Below are positions 50,332 to 58,032 of a stretch of 64,000 nt of DNA, in pieces (position 1 is the stretch's first letter; each line of letters begins with the position of its first letter). The notes beneath the pieces are model-generated. The model did not search any database. It worked only from the letters and a program-made list of their open reading frames with translations, and was not told the DNA's origin. Location of the stretch: contig NZ_QHJQ01000007.1 of the NCBI RefSeq assembly GCF_003185655.1, forward strand, positions 1-64,000, in the 5' to 3' direction. The position numbers were made by a program, and so were the translations under genes. This DNA comes from Coraliomargarita sinensis. GTDB lineage: Bacteria; Verrucomicrobiota; Verrucomicrobiia; Opitutales; Coraliomargaritaceae.

Positions 50332-51438
50332 TTAGATAAATGCCTTACTTCCAGACCACCAGTCGTAGAACTCCGATACTCCATCTCTAAAGCGAGTACT
50401 GGGCGCATAGTCGAATAGCTGTCTGGCTTTAGTGACGTCCGCCCAGGTTTGAGGGACGTCACCGGGTTGCTCCGGCCTGCGATCGATGACGGCCTTTTTC
50501 CCGACGACGTCCTCGATGGTTTCGATGAGTTGGGAAAGCGTCACGGTCCGATCATTCCCCAGATTGACGATTTCATAGCCTGTTTTGTCGTAATGAAGGG
50601 CCCCGAGGATCCCATCGACAGCATCGGCAACAAAGGTGTAGTCACGCCGCGTGGAGCCGTCGCCAAAGACAGGGATGGGCTCTCCCGCATCGATCAAGCG
50701 TATGAATTTATTAATGGCGAGGTCCGGACGCTGGCGGGGGCCAAAAACCGTGAAAAAGCGAAGCCCGAGAAAACGAATACCGTAGAGGTGATTGTAGACG
50801 TGCCCGAGCAACTCGCAGCTAACCTTTGTGCTGGCGTACGGGCTGATCGGCTGGAGCACGTAGTCGTCTTCGCGCCAGGGCACGTTGGGATTAACCCCAT
50901 AAACGGAGGAGGAGGAGGCAAAAACAAACTGCTTAATCCCCTCTTCTTTTGCGAATTCGAGCAGGTTCTGGGTGGCGATCACATTGGCGCGCTGGTAGCC
51001 GGCCGGATCCTGGATCGAGGGCCGGACGCCGGCTTTCGCAGCGAGGTGGATAATCGCGTCGAACGTTTCGTTTGAAGAAGCTGGAGGCCGGAGGCCGGAA
51101 GCCAGAGATTGCTGCGGCTTGTCTGGAGACTGCGCCCTACCTGCTTTCAGTCCCTCGGAACTGTCTTCTGTCTCCTGTCCTCCGGCATCTGGCTTCTGAT
51201 CACCTAGTCCGTCGGCGATGAACTTGATCTTTGTGCAGGTTTCAGGCTCGGCAAGATCGGCCTCGACGAGTTCAAAATTCGGATTCTCCAGATGGGAGGC
51301 GATATTCTGATTCTTGAGCGCACGGCTGTAGAATGGATCGAAATTATCAACCCCAACAACCGTATGCCCGTCGGCAAGGAGGCGTTCCAAGGTATGCGAG
51401 CCGATAAATCCGGCACAGCCTGTCAGTAATATTTTCAT
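50332..51438 (-). CDS. NAD-dependent UDP-glucuronate 4-epimerase-like SDR with a large repeat-coded insert
   Basis: 368 residues. TGCAGFIGSHTLERLL is the Rossmann loop; SSSSVYG and PYASTKVSCE (YxxxK) the catalytic pair; FTVFGPRQRPDLAI and RDYTFVADAVDGI belong to the UDP-GlcA epimerase group. Residues about 72-125 (DGLGDQKPDAGG through LRPPASS) are translated from heptamers at 51078-51215 (CTGGAGG, CCGGAAG, CTGTCTT words), inserted between the acidic DLAEPE loop and FDAIIHLAAKAGV. Without it the length would be about 315, normal. Confidence 0.9.
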   Translation of the reverse strand: MKILLTGCAGFIGSHTLERLLADGHTVVGVDNFDPFYSRALKNQNIASHLENPNFELVEADLAEPETCTKIKFIADGLGDQKPDAGGQETEDSSEGLKAGRAQSPDKPQQSLASGLRPPASSNETFDAIIHLAAKAGVRPSIQDPAGYQRANVIATQNLLEFAKEEGIKQFVFASSSSVYGVNPNVPWREDDYVLQPISPYASTKVSCELLGHVYNHLYGIRFLGLRFFTVFGPRQRPDLAINKFIRLIDAGEPIPVFGDGSTRRDYTFVADAVDGILGALHYDKTGYEIVNLGNDRTVTLSQLIETIEDVVGKKAVIDRRPEQPGDVPQTWADVTKARQLFDYAPSTRFRDGVSEFYDWWSGSKAFI

Positions 51439-51900
51439 GGAAAATCAGAGATTTTTGGTGAGTCGTTTAGTCGTTGAGTGGTGAGTGCTTTTCCGCCTTC
51501 GCTCTTCGAGACTTCCGCCTTCGGGACTACGGCGTGACAGGACGGCGTGACCTGTCCGCCTTTTCTCTTCACAGTAAGTCAGCGCCTAAGTTTTGGTTTT
51601 AAGGCTTATGCGTTAATTCTTCAGTGCATCGACCCCGCGATCAACCAACGAGGCTACCGTCAATGACACTTTGCAAAAATTAGCGTGTCATCAGCGGTCA
51701 TTAGCGGTTCCGCGGAGCGGACTTTTTATAGACGTCCTACGAGCGACTGATTACCACTCATGAGGGAAGCGTGTTCTTTGATAAGCGGTTTCGCCTGTTT
51801 TCGTGATTTTCGTAGTCAAAAAGAAGAGATAAGCCGGGATGACGGGGTACGAGGCACGCGCTCTGAAGAAGCCTACAACAGAAGCGCGTCCGGTTACTGA
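51439..51900. repeat. Repeat-filled gap before rfbB
   Basis: GTCGTTGAGTGGTGAG octamers at 51465-51490, GGCGTGACAGGACGGCGTGAC at 51530-51555, a degenerate GACCCCG...GAGGCTACC REP at 51629-51656, and 51690-51770 partial similarity to the about 200-bp unit (TTCCGCGGAGCGGA, CCTACGAGCGACTGATTACCAC). No gene. Confidence 0.7.
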
Positions 51901-53160
51901 TTATCGATTATCGCCCAGGCGTTCCAACTTGTAGTCCCCGCTCAGAATATTCTCCCACCACTCCGAGTTCTGTAAATACCATTGGACGGTCTTCCGGAAG
52001 CCGGACTCGAAGTCCTCCTTCGGCTCCCAGCCGAGTTCGTCACGGATCTTGCGGGCGTCGATAGCGTAGCGCATGTCGTGGCCGGGTCTGTCAGTTACGA
52101 AAGTGATCAAATCCTGCAAGGATTTGGGAGTTGGGTGGTTGAGTCGTTGAGTCGTATGTGGTCCAGCAGAGTCACCACTGACCACTGAACGACTCAACTC
52201 GTCACCAACAATCTCACATATCTTCTTCACCAGGCTGAGATTGTTCTGCTCATTGTTCCCACCAATATTGTAGGTCTCCCCCACCCGGCCCTGGGTGAGG
52301 ACAGTGTAGAGGGCTTCGGCGTGGTCTTCAACGTAGAGCCAGTCGCGGATGCTCTCGCCCTTCCCGTAAACGGGAATCGTTTCCCCTCGGAGGCATTTGA
52401 GGATGACCACCGGGATGAGTTTTTCCGGAAACTGGTAGGGGCCGTAGTTGTTGGAGCAATTGGTGACCAGGACCGGGAGGCCGTAAGTGTCACCCCAGGC
52501 GCGGGCGAGATGATCAGACGCGGCCTTGGACGCGGAATAGGGCGAATGCGGGTCGTAGGGGGTGGTTTCGGAAAAGCCGGGGGCGTCAGGTGCGAGGGAG
52601 CCGTAGACTTCGTCGGTGGAAACATGAAGGAATCTGAAAGATTCCTTGGTGGGAAGGTTTGAAGGTGGGAAGGTGGAAGGTTTGTCCCCTGCTTCACCTT
52701 CGCACTTTTCCACTTTTACACCTTCACACCCACCTGCTTCCGGCAAGCTGCGCCAATAGGCCAGCGCCGCCTGCAGCAGGTGATAGGTTCCCACGATATT
52801 GGTCTGGATAAACTCGCCGGGGCCGTCGATGGAGCGGTCCACGTGGCTCTCGGCCGCGAGGTGCATGACGGCGTCAGGTTGGTGGAGATCAAAAATTTGC
52901 TTCAGCGATTTTTGATCTCCGTGGGAAGGTGGGAAGGTGGGAAGGTGGGAAGGTCGTTCGGTCGGTGTCTCGATCGGCGCGGCGAGGTCGCAGTATTCAA
53001 AATGATAGTTCGGATGGTCCGCGAGATCGGCGAGAGACGCGGCGTTGCCGGCGTAGGTGAGTTTGTCGACATTGATGACCTGACAGTCCTTCTGCTCGAT
53101 AAGCAAACGAACGAGATTGGAGCCGATGAAGCCGCAGCCGCCTGTGATTAAAATTTTCAT
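51901..53160 (-). CDS. rfbB: dTDP-glucose 4,6-dehydratase with three repeat-coded inserts
   Basis: 419 residues against about 350 in the family. Native parts are intact: [15 protein letters not shown] (6-20), [12 protein letters not shown] (100-111), catalytic STDEVYG (181-187), [11 protein letters not shown] (208-218), [14 protein letters not shown] and NIGGNNEQ. Three inserts, about residues 61-85, 142-174 and 321-347, translate octamer and heptamer tracts (52919-52983, 52645-52732, 52127-52206). Their lengths account for the excess. Each ends in a hairpin made with the next native codons. Catalytic residues are untouched, so the enzyme may still work. It makes dTDP-4-keto-6-deoxyglucose. 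Confidence 0.94.
   Translation of the reverse strand: MKILITGGCGFIGSNLVRLLIEQKDCQVINVDKLTYAGNAASLADLADHPNYHFEYCDLAAPIETPTERPSHLPTFPPSHGDQKSLKQIFDLHQPDAVMHLAAESHVDRSIDGPGEFIQTNIVGTYHLLQAALAYWRSLPEAGGCEGVKVEKCEGEAGDKPSTFPPSNLPTKESFRFLHVSTDEVYGSLAPDAPGFSETTPYDPHSPYSASKAASDHLARAWGDTYGLPVLVTNCSNNYGPYQFPEKLIPVVILKCLRGETIPVYGKGESIRDWLYVEDHAEALYTVLTQGRVGETYNIGGNNEQNNLSLVKKICEIVGDELSRSVVSGDSAGPHTTQRLNHPTPKSLQDLITFVTDRPGHDMRYAIDARKIRDELGWEPKEDFESGFRKTVQWYLQNSEWWENILSGDYKLERLGDNR
52108..52206. repeat. Insert 3 in rfbB: hairpin plus octamer/heptamer tract
   Basis: CAAATCCT-gca-AGGATTTG (52108-52126) abuts GGTTGAGT/CGTTGAGT octamers and ACCACTG heptamers. One arm is native rfbB sequence (QDLI codons), the other is its inverted copy in the insert. 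Confidence 0.82.
52627..52732. repeat. Insert 2 in rfbB: hairpin plus octamer tract
   Basis: AAGGAATCT-gaa-AGATTCCTT (52627-52647) is directly followed by GGTGGGAAGGTTTGAAGG words and later CACCTTCG/CACTTTTC words with 8-nt period. Confidence 0.85.
52884..52960. repeat. Insert 1 in rfbB: 13-bp hairpin arms plus GTGGGAAG octamers
   Basis: Perfect 13-bp arms (52884-52896 and 52908-52920) are followed without gap by four GTGGGAAG copies. The left arm is the native IFDL coding region. Confidence 0.88.
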
Positions 53161-53362
53161 GGAAAATTTTGGTGGGTGGTTGAGTTGTTGAGTTGTGGGT
53201 GGTTCGGAGTTTCAGGGTTTCGGAGTTTCCGTATTTCGGTAGCTGTCCTCTATCCTCTGGCTTCTGACCTCTGTCCTCTGGCTTCTGGCTTCTCTCCGAT
53301 TCCGATTGCGATCCCGATACCGATACCGATTGCGGGACTTAAAACCTAAAACTTGGCCTCCG
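53161..53362. repeat. Intergenic octamer, heptamer and hexamer tracts
   Basis: GGTTGAGTTGTTGAGT octamers at 53172-53200, TTTCGGAG words, CCTCTGG/CTTCTGA heptamers at 53248-53294 and CGATACCGAT hexamers at 53310-53330. Confidence 0.82.
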
Positions 53363-53971
53363 CTAATCGTCCGGGGTGATGTTCAGGATGACCTCGCCGG
53401 CCGGGCTGCCTTTGCGGTAGGTCTTGGCGGCGGATCTTCGTTTTTCTCTGCTTTTGGGACCGGGGGGCAGATCGGACTGGCGGATCCTTTCCGTGAGCTT
53501 AAGCGGGACCGTCAGCTGGCCGGCGGTGAGGGTTTCGCTGTCGAGGTCGAGGGCGCCCTCGGCGATAAAGTCGGGGGCGTCTTCGTCGAGATGATCCGCG
53601 ACGGCCTCGCCAAAGCTGTCGACCAGTTCCCCGGCAGGCCCGAAGGGCACGCGGCGGGCGAGTTCGCTGCCGAGGTCCTCGATTCCGGCAGCGAGGAGGG
53701 TCCGCAGCATGGCGGCAAGTTCCGGCCGCCGGAGCGGGCGGGTGACCGCAACCCGGAGCCCGAAGGGCCCGTCGACCCGTTCCTTCAAAAGCGCCCGGTC
53801 GACAAAAGCGGCGCGCCCCAAGGAGCGCTTTCCCTTGGTCAGACGAACCGGCTTCAAGGCCGCGCGACTGGCGATCGCCCGCCGCGGCAAAACCAATTCC
53901 GCCAGGACCAGGCATTCGCCGGTTCCGTCGATCGGCTTTTCTAGGAAGATTTTTTCGAGCTCTAACAGCAT
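53363..53971 (-). CDS. Hypothetical protein, acidic/basic mixed, no known family
   Basis: 202 residues, soluble, no signal peptide. Helix-rich with charged runs; LRRPELAAMLRTLLAAGIEDLGSELARRVPFG near the middle and a basic tail (GPKSREKRRSAAKTYRK). An overlapping plus-strand frame is of similar length, but the minus frame has the more protein-like composition. I do not recognise it. Position between rfbB and the GxxExxY gene gives no clue. Confidence 0.6.
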   Translation of the reverse strand: MLLELEKIFLEKPIDGTGECLVLAELVLPRRAIASRAALKPVRLTKGKRSLGRAAFVDRALLKERVDGPFGLRVAVTRPLRRPELAAMLRTLLAAGIEDLGSELARRVPFGPAGELVDSFGEAVADHLDEDAPDFIAEGALDLDSETLTAGQLTVPLKLTERIRQSDLPPGPKSREKRRSAAKTYRKGSPAGEVILNITPDD

Positions 53972-54029
53972 TTCACAAATAATTTAAGACCAGCGGAGCT
54001 GGGGACCGCTCATTTTCGCTTATTAACGC

Positions 54030-54425
54030 TTATTTTTTGTGGATATACTCATTAAGAATATAGCGTTTCCATACGAGAGAGGGTGGCCCGAAATTAACCA
54101 AGTACCCGACGGGCTTTTTGGTGATACGCATATAGTTAAGTAATTGTTTCTCGTGTTCCTCGGTAATAGATTTCACAGACTTGAGTTCGACAACGATTTC
54201 GTCGTTAACGTGTAAATCTGGAATATATCTTTTGTTTAAAAGGTGTCCTTTATAATAAACTCTGAGTTCAGCCTTAGAATCAAAGGGGATTCCTTGAAAT
54301 CCCAGTTCCAGCTCCAGGCTCTCCTGATAGATCTCTTCACTTAGTCCACCCCCCAGTTCCTTGTGCACCTCATACGCGGCACCGACTAACTGATAACCTT
54401 CTTCACTCAAATATTGATCACGCAT
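54030..54425 (-). CDS. GxxExxY protein
   Basis: 131 residues from the ATG at 54425 (MRDQYLSEEGYQLVGAAYEVHKELG). GGGLSEEIYQESLELEL contains G-x-x-E-x-x-Y, and FDSKAELRVYYKG, DEIVVELKSVKSITEEHEKQLLNYMR follow with the nuclease-like E-x-K. PD-(D/E)XK-like fold of unknown role, widespread in environmental bacteria, often near nucleotide-sugar genes. Confidence 0.92.
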   Translation of the reverse strand: MRDQYLSEEGYQLVGAAYEVHKELGGGLSEEIYQESLELELGFQGIPFDSKAELRVYYKGHLLNKRYIPDLHVNDEIVVELKSVKSITEEHEKQLLNYMRITKKPVGYLVNFGPPSLVWKRYILNEYIHKK

Positions 54426-54467
54426 GGGCTGATAGCTACTAAAGCAAACGCTGTATAGTAAAGACAA

Positions 54468-54746
54468 TACAAAGCCTTGCTTCCTTTAATGATAATAAGC
54501 GCAAATGAGCGAAAATGAGCGGTCACCGACGCAGTCGGCTACCACATCTATTTAATATTTTTTTGGTCAACACCGCTCTGACCCAAACTAGAACTCGAAC
54601 TAGGAACTAGAACTAATAACTAAGAACCGAATCCAAGCACGCTACCGCCATTGGTCGCACGGTTGTTTCCGAAACCAATCTTTGGTGATTTGTAAATGAC
54701 TGATGCGTAATAGCTAATGGCAAGGCCAATGGCTATAGGACTCTGG
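54468..54746. other. Intergenic region with heptamer tract
   Basis: GACTCGAACTAGG/AACTAGAACTA words (about 54590-54630) in 7-nt steps. The rest shows GCGCAAATGAGCGAAAATGAGCGG (9-nt steps). A longer minus frame over 54620-55144 is a shadow of the regulator gene. Confidence 0.6.
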
Positions 54747-55292
54747 TTAGACGATATTCGCGGGGGAATCTTCGCCTTTGGAAAGTAATGCCCGGCCCCC
54801 GCCAAGCACGGCGAGGACGATGGGCAAAAGTTTTTCGGCGCGGCGGCGCCAGGTGCGGAGGGTGTTGAGCCGCTGGCTGGCGTGTTGGCGGCGGGCGGCG
54901 TCGGGTTCGTCGGCGAGCTCGGTTTCGATGGCGTCGAGGCGCTCGACACTGGACTCGAGATGGGGGGTAAACTGGTCGGCGATGAAGCCGCGGACCAGCC
55001 GCTCCATGGACAGCTCGGGGACGTAATGGTCTTTGCGCGAACCGGGGGCATACTGCAGCTTGACCGCGCCCAACTGCCGCAGGGTCTTGAGCCCCCCGGA
55101 CACCGACCCCCGGGAAATGCCAAGACGCGCCTCGATCTCGTCAAAGGTCAGGGGATCCGGGCTGCAATAAAGCAGACCGTAAATCTCGCCAATCGAACGC
55201 GGCAGGCCGATCAAGGTCGCGGCGCGGACGAAGCTATCAATCATCGCAACTTCCCAGGAAGCCAGCTGTTGCGGTTGGTTTGGCGCGGTCAT
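54747..55292 (-). CDS. GbsR/MarR-family transcriptional regulator
   Basis: 181 residues. Winged HTH in LIGLPRSIGEIYGLLYCSPDPLTFDEIEARLGISRGSVSGGLKTLRQLGAVKLQYAPGSRKDHY, the GbsR-type arrangement. The C-terminal half is helical and probably binds a ligand or dimerises. Members often control osmolyte or surface-glycan genes. Its target is not evident; no neighbour is divergently read. Confidence 0.9.
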   Translation of the reverse strand: MTAPNQPQQLASWEVAMIDSFVRAATLIGLPRSIGEIYGLLYCSPDPLTFDEIEARLGISRGSVSGGLKTLRQLGAVKLQYAPGSRKDHYVPELSMERLVRGFIADQFTPHLESSVERLDAIETELADEPDAARRQHASQRLNTLRTWRRRAEKLLPIVLAVLGGGRALLSKGEDSPANIV

Positions 55293-56269
55293 TTCGGTGA
55301 AGGAAAGGCCTTATTTTCGTTTTGTTCAAGCTTTTTTGAACAGAATGATAAGTGTTCAGAGGCCGGAAGCCAGAGGCCGGAAGCCAGAAGACCGGAACAG
55401 TCAGCAATCAGGAATCAAAAAACAGGAATTCAACCCACATCACTCAACCTTTCTTTTAGCGCTCTCCGAGCGACCGCTAATGACCGCTAATGACACGCTT
55501 ATGGAAAAACCTGTCCACTATAAGTGGTGATGAGCGGTGATCAGCGGTTCCGCGGAGCGGACAGAAAGCCAGAAGGTTTCATTCCCGGTTTCAAGTGTTC
55601 TGTGGTCGGCATCGGAGGAAATTACTTATCGGGAATCAGGAATTTAACCCACATCACTCAATCTTTCTTCTCAACGCTCTCCGAGCGACCGCTAATTACC
55701 GCTAATGACACGCTTATGGAAAAACCTGTCCACTATAAGTGGTGATGAGCGGTGATCAGCGGTTCCGCGGAGCGGACAAGAAGCCGGAAGCTTTTATTCC
55801 GGTTTCAAGTGTTCTGTGGTCGGCATCGGAGGAAATTACTTATCGGGAATCAGGAATTCAACCCACATCACTCAACCTTTCTTTCAAACGCTCTCCGAGC
55901 GACCGCTTATTACCGCTAATGGCACGCTTATGAAAAAACCCTCCCCTATAAGTGGTGATGCACGTCAAGCCGTAGCCTCGGCGAAGGTTGAAGCGGTTCC
56001 GCGGAGCGGACAGGAAGCCGGAAGCTTTCATTCCAGTTTTAACCCCTCAGCCTTCAGTGTTCCGTAATCGGGATCGGGATTCTTGACTTCCGACCTCCGG
56101 CATCTGGCCCTCTGTCTTCTGGCCTCTGTCCTCTGACTTCTGTCCGATCCCGATTTGGAATTCCGATTGTCAATACCCCCAACGCAGAACCAGGAACCAG
56201 GAACTTAACCCTTAAAACTTAACGCTGACAACCCGACCTCTGGAAATGAAAGCGACAGGAGTGTCGCTT
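55293..56269. repeat. Tandem array of about 214-bp units with flanking heptamer tracts and one REP
   Basis: GTCCACTATAAGTGGTGATG recurs at 55513 and 55728, with a changed third copy near 55942, a period of about 213-215 bp. Each unit carries CACATCACTCAACCTTTCTT, a CCGAGCGACCGCTAAT block, CCACT-ata-AGTGG and TCCGC-gga-GCGGA hairpins. 55355-55400 and 56085-56225 are heptamers (GGCCGGA/AGCCAGA, CCTCTGG, GAACCAG). 56249-56273 is an AAGCGACA-type REP. No gene. Confidence 0.9.
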
Positions 56270-56273
56270 CTAC
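56249..56273. repeat. AAGCGACA-type REP whose GTAG foot supplies the hepT stop codon
   Basis: On the minus strand the HepT gene ends GAG-TAG and the TAG lies in the GTAG foot of the element GTAG-AAGCGACA-ctcc-TGTCGCTT. Confidence 0.85.
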
Positions 56274-56686
56274 TCGGGCACCGCAATTTTCAATCCGAAT
56301 GCGAGGCAAAGTGCTTCTAATTCTCTCCATTGCTCCGTGGCAACTTTATGCAAAAGATCGAGTTCCAAGTCTTGGTATTGGTGGATGAGGATATTGCGAA
56401 AACCGCACATACCTATCATGCGCTCAGATAGCTTGCGGTCGATCTCCCCAGAATCGGCCAGCAGGCGAAAGGCATCGGCCTGGCTTTGTGGCATGCCCAA
56501 ATGTTTGGAAGCGACCACATGCATGGCAAGGTCGATGGCTGCCTGGCAGGCGCGCTCTACGTTTAAAGTCAGCGCGTCGATGTGCATTTGGTCCGCCAAA
56601 GCCGGATCCGCGCGATAGATCTCTAAAACGCGGCGCAGGGAGCGCTCGATGACCGCCCCCTTATTGAACATGACATCGTCAGGCAC
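56270..56686 (-). CDS. HepT-type HEPN toxin ending inside a REP
   Basis: 138 residues. RNase motif R97-x4-H102-x-Y104 in GFRNILIHQYQD. ALTLNVERACQAAIDLAMHVV is the core helix. It overlaps its MNT gene by 8 bp. The stop codon TAG is the last three bases of the REP foot GTAG, so the gene end was probably replaced when the REP arrived; the last residues (KIAVPE) may be altered. Confidence 0.9.
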   Translation of the reverse strand: MPDDVMFNKGAVIERSLRRVLEIYRADPALADQMHIDALTLNVERACQAAIDLAMHVVASKHLGMPQSQADAFRLLADSGEIDRKLSERMIGMCGFRNILIHQYQDLELDLLHKVATEQWRELEALCLAFGLKIAVPE

Positions 56687-57071
56687 AGTAGGCCTCCTCG
56701 ACGACTTTTCGATCCTGTTTCAAATCCAAATAAAGCGATTGCAAACGGCTCGCAAATGCCATGGCGGCCGACTCGTCCGTGGTGTAGATGAGTTGACCTG
56801 TCTGGAAGGCCTGCACGGCGTAAACCAGATTACGGGAACTGAGCCAGCCGAGGTCCGCCTTCCGTCCCAAAATATCCTCTAAGTCGCAAACCAACTCTCC
56901 AAACGCGGAGAGGTCCAATTCCGCACCAGGCTTGTTGTAGAGGGCAAAATCAACATCGCTGTCCTCCCGCAGGCGATCACTTACGGCGGAACCGAAGATC
57001 CAAACCGCGACAAGGCCGGACTCACGGGAAAACCGCTCAACGCATCTATCTAACAGGATCGGGTCCAACAT
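56679..57071 (-). CDS. MntA-type nucleotidyltransferase antitoxin
   Basis: 130 residues. VWIFGSAVSDRLREDSDVDFALY is the GSx(10)DxD motif, and KADLGWLSSRNLVYAVQAF follows. Fourth MNT-HEPN pair in the window, 30 kb from the other three. Confidence 0.92.
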   Translation of the reverse strand: MLDPILLDRCVERFSRESGLVAVWIFGSAVSDRLREDSDVDFALYNKPGAELDLSAFGELVCDLEDILGRKADLGWLSSRNLVYAVQAFQTGQLIYTTDESAAMAFASRLQSLYLDLKQDRKVVEEAYCA

Positions 57072-57270
57072 GATCTACATTTTTGGAATCACGCTTGAAG
57101 AGGCAAGAGTGAAAGCCTGTGCAGAATGTCCCAGCTCCGTTTGAAAATGGTCGATGTTATGAATTTGGCCCGCTAAGTTTTGCCAAGGAACCGCTAAGGA
57201 TCTTTCTCCTCTTCGCGCTCCTTCGCGGGCAGCCCCACCCCGCACGTACCTAAATAGGAAACTCAATAAG
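57072..57270. repeat. Intergenic gap with a REP-like half hairpin
   Basis: 57120-57150 has ATGTCCC-AGCTCCGTTTGAA, matching the tail of the hairpins at 11.93 and 13.63 kb but with a lost left arm. Otherwise nothing seen. Confidence 0.5.
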
Positions 57271-57980
57271 CGTCCATCAGCACCCATCAGCGGTCGCCAG
57301 CTAGGCTGGCCCCAAAGGAAATTGTTTTGCCTCTCATTATTATGCCTTCTCTTTTTCGGAATGAGAGGGATCGCGGTAGGCATCGGTCCCCGTTCTCACG
57401 AACAGGGCTACGTGGCTTCGCTGGTGAAAGCGGGGTGGCCGGTATCGAATGAATGCTCATTTCAGACTGCAACCGGCACAAAAATGTACCGGCTCCGGCC
57501 TCTGACCTCTGTCTTTTTCGGTATGAGGCCGCATCTCAATGGGCATCGACCCCGCTGTTACCAGCGAGGCTACGGGGCAAATTCAAGATTTGCAGTTTTC
57601 CAGTGGCCTGGTTTGCCGGTTGTCAGTGGTTGAGTGGGGCTGGTTTGGTTTGTGGTTGAGTGGGGCTAGTTTGGTGTGTGGTTGAGTGGTTGAGTCGTGA
57701 GTGGGGCTGGATTGGTGTGTCGTTCCGCCTTCGCCCTTCCGGGTCTACGGCGTGACTTGTGAGTGGGGCTGGTTTGGTGTGTGGGGCTGGTTTGGTGTGT
57801 GGTTGATTGGTTCTACGTTCCTCGTTAGGCCGAAACCGAATTACCGAACATCCCCATATCCAGCGAAGCGAATATCCCATATCCCTGATCCCCCATCCTT
57901 CCCCAACAATAAACGTCCATCAGCGCACATAAGCGGTCGCCAGCTAGGCTGGCCCCCAAAAAATCATTTTGCCAAATCAT
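57271..57980. repeat. Long composite repeat, copy A (left of the O-antigen ligase gene)
   Basis: Order: CATCAGCGGTCGCCAGC-tag-GCTGGC hairpin, GTTTTGCCTCTCATTATTATG, GGAATGAGAGGGATCGCGG, a GTCCCCGTTC-tcac-GAAC REP, CTTCGCTGGTGAAAGCGGGG, an ACA-N4-TGT hairpin (57470-57497), a GACCCCGCTG-ttac REP (57544-57576), GCAAAT-tcaag-ATTTGC, GGTTGAGT octamers, CCCATAT heptamers and a second hairpin copy near 57931. It is nearly identical to 59829-60362. Confidence 0.92.
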
Positions 57981-58032
57981 GAACTTATCGAACTCTGCCT
58001 GATATCGCTTTCCTTGAAGACCAACCGAAAAC

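Noticed and set aside
53306..53944. 212-codon plus-strand ORF opposite the hypothetical gene at 53363-53971
   Set aside because: Composition is rich in Gly, Arg and Asp as for shadow frames, and it starts inside a CGATAC repeat tract. The minus frame is more protein-like.
54620..55144. 174-codon minus ORF overlapping the GbsR-type regulator
   Set aside because: Pro/Ser-rich shadow frame; the other frame has a clear winged-helix motif.
57322..57659. Plus-strand ORFs of 68-103 codons in the composite repeats (also at 59880-60217 and 60369-60589)
   Set aside because: They translate the repeat unit itself; the same frames appear in each copy, with no ribosome-binding site and with frames broken by normal repeat variation.
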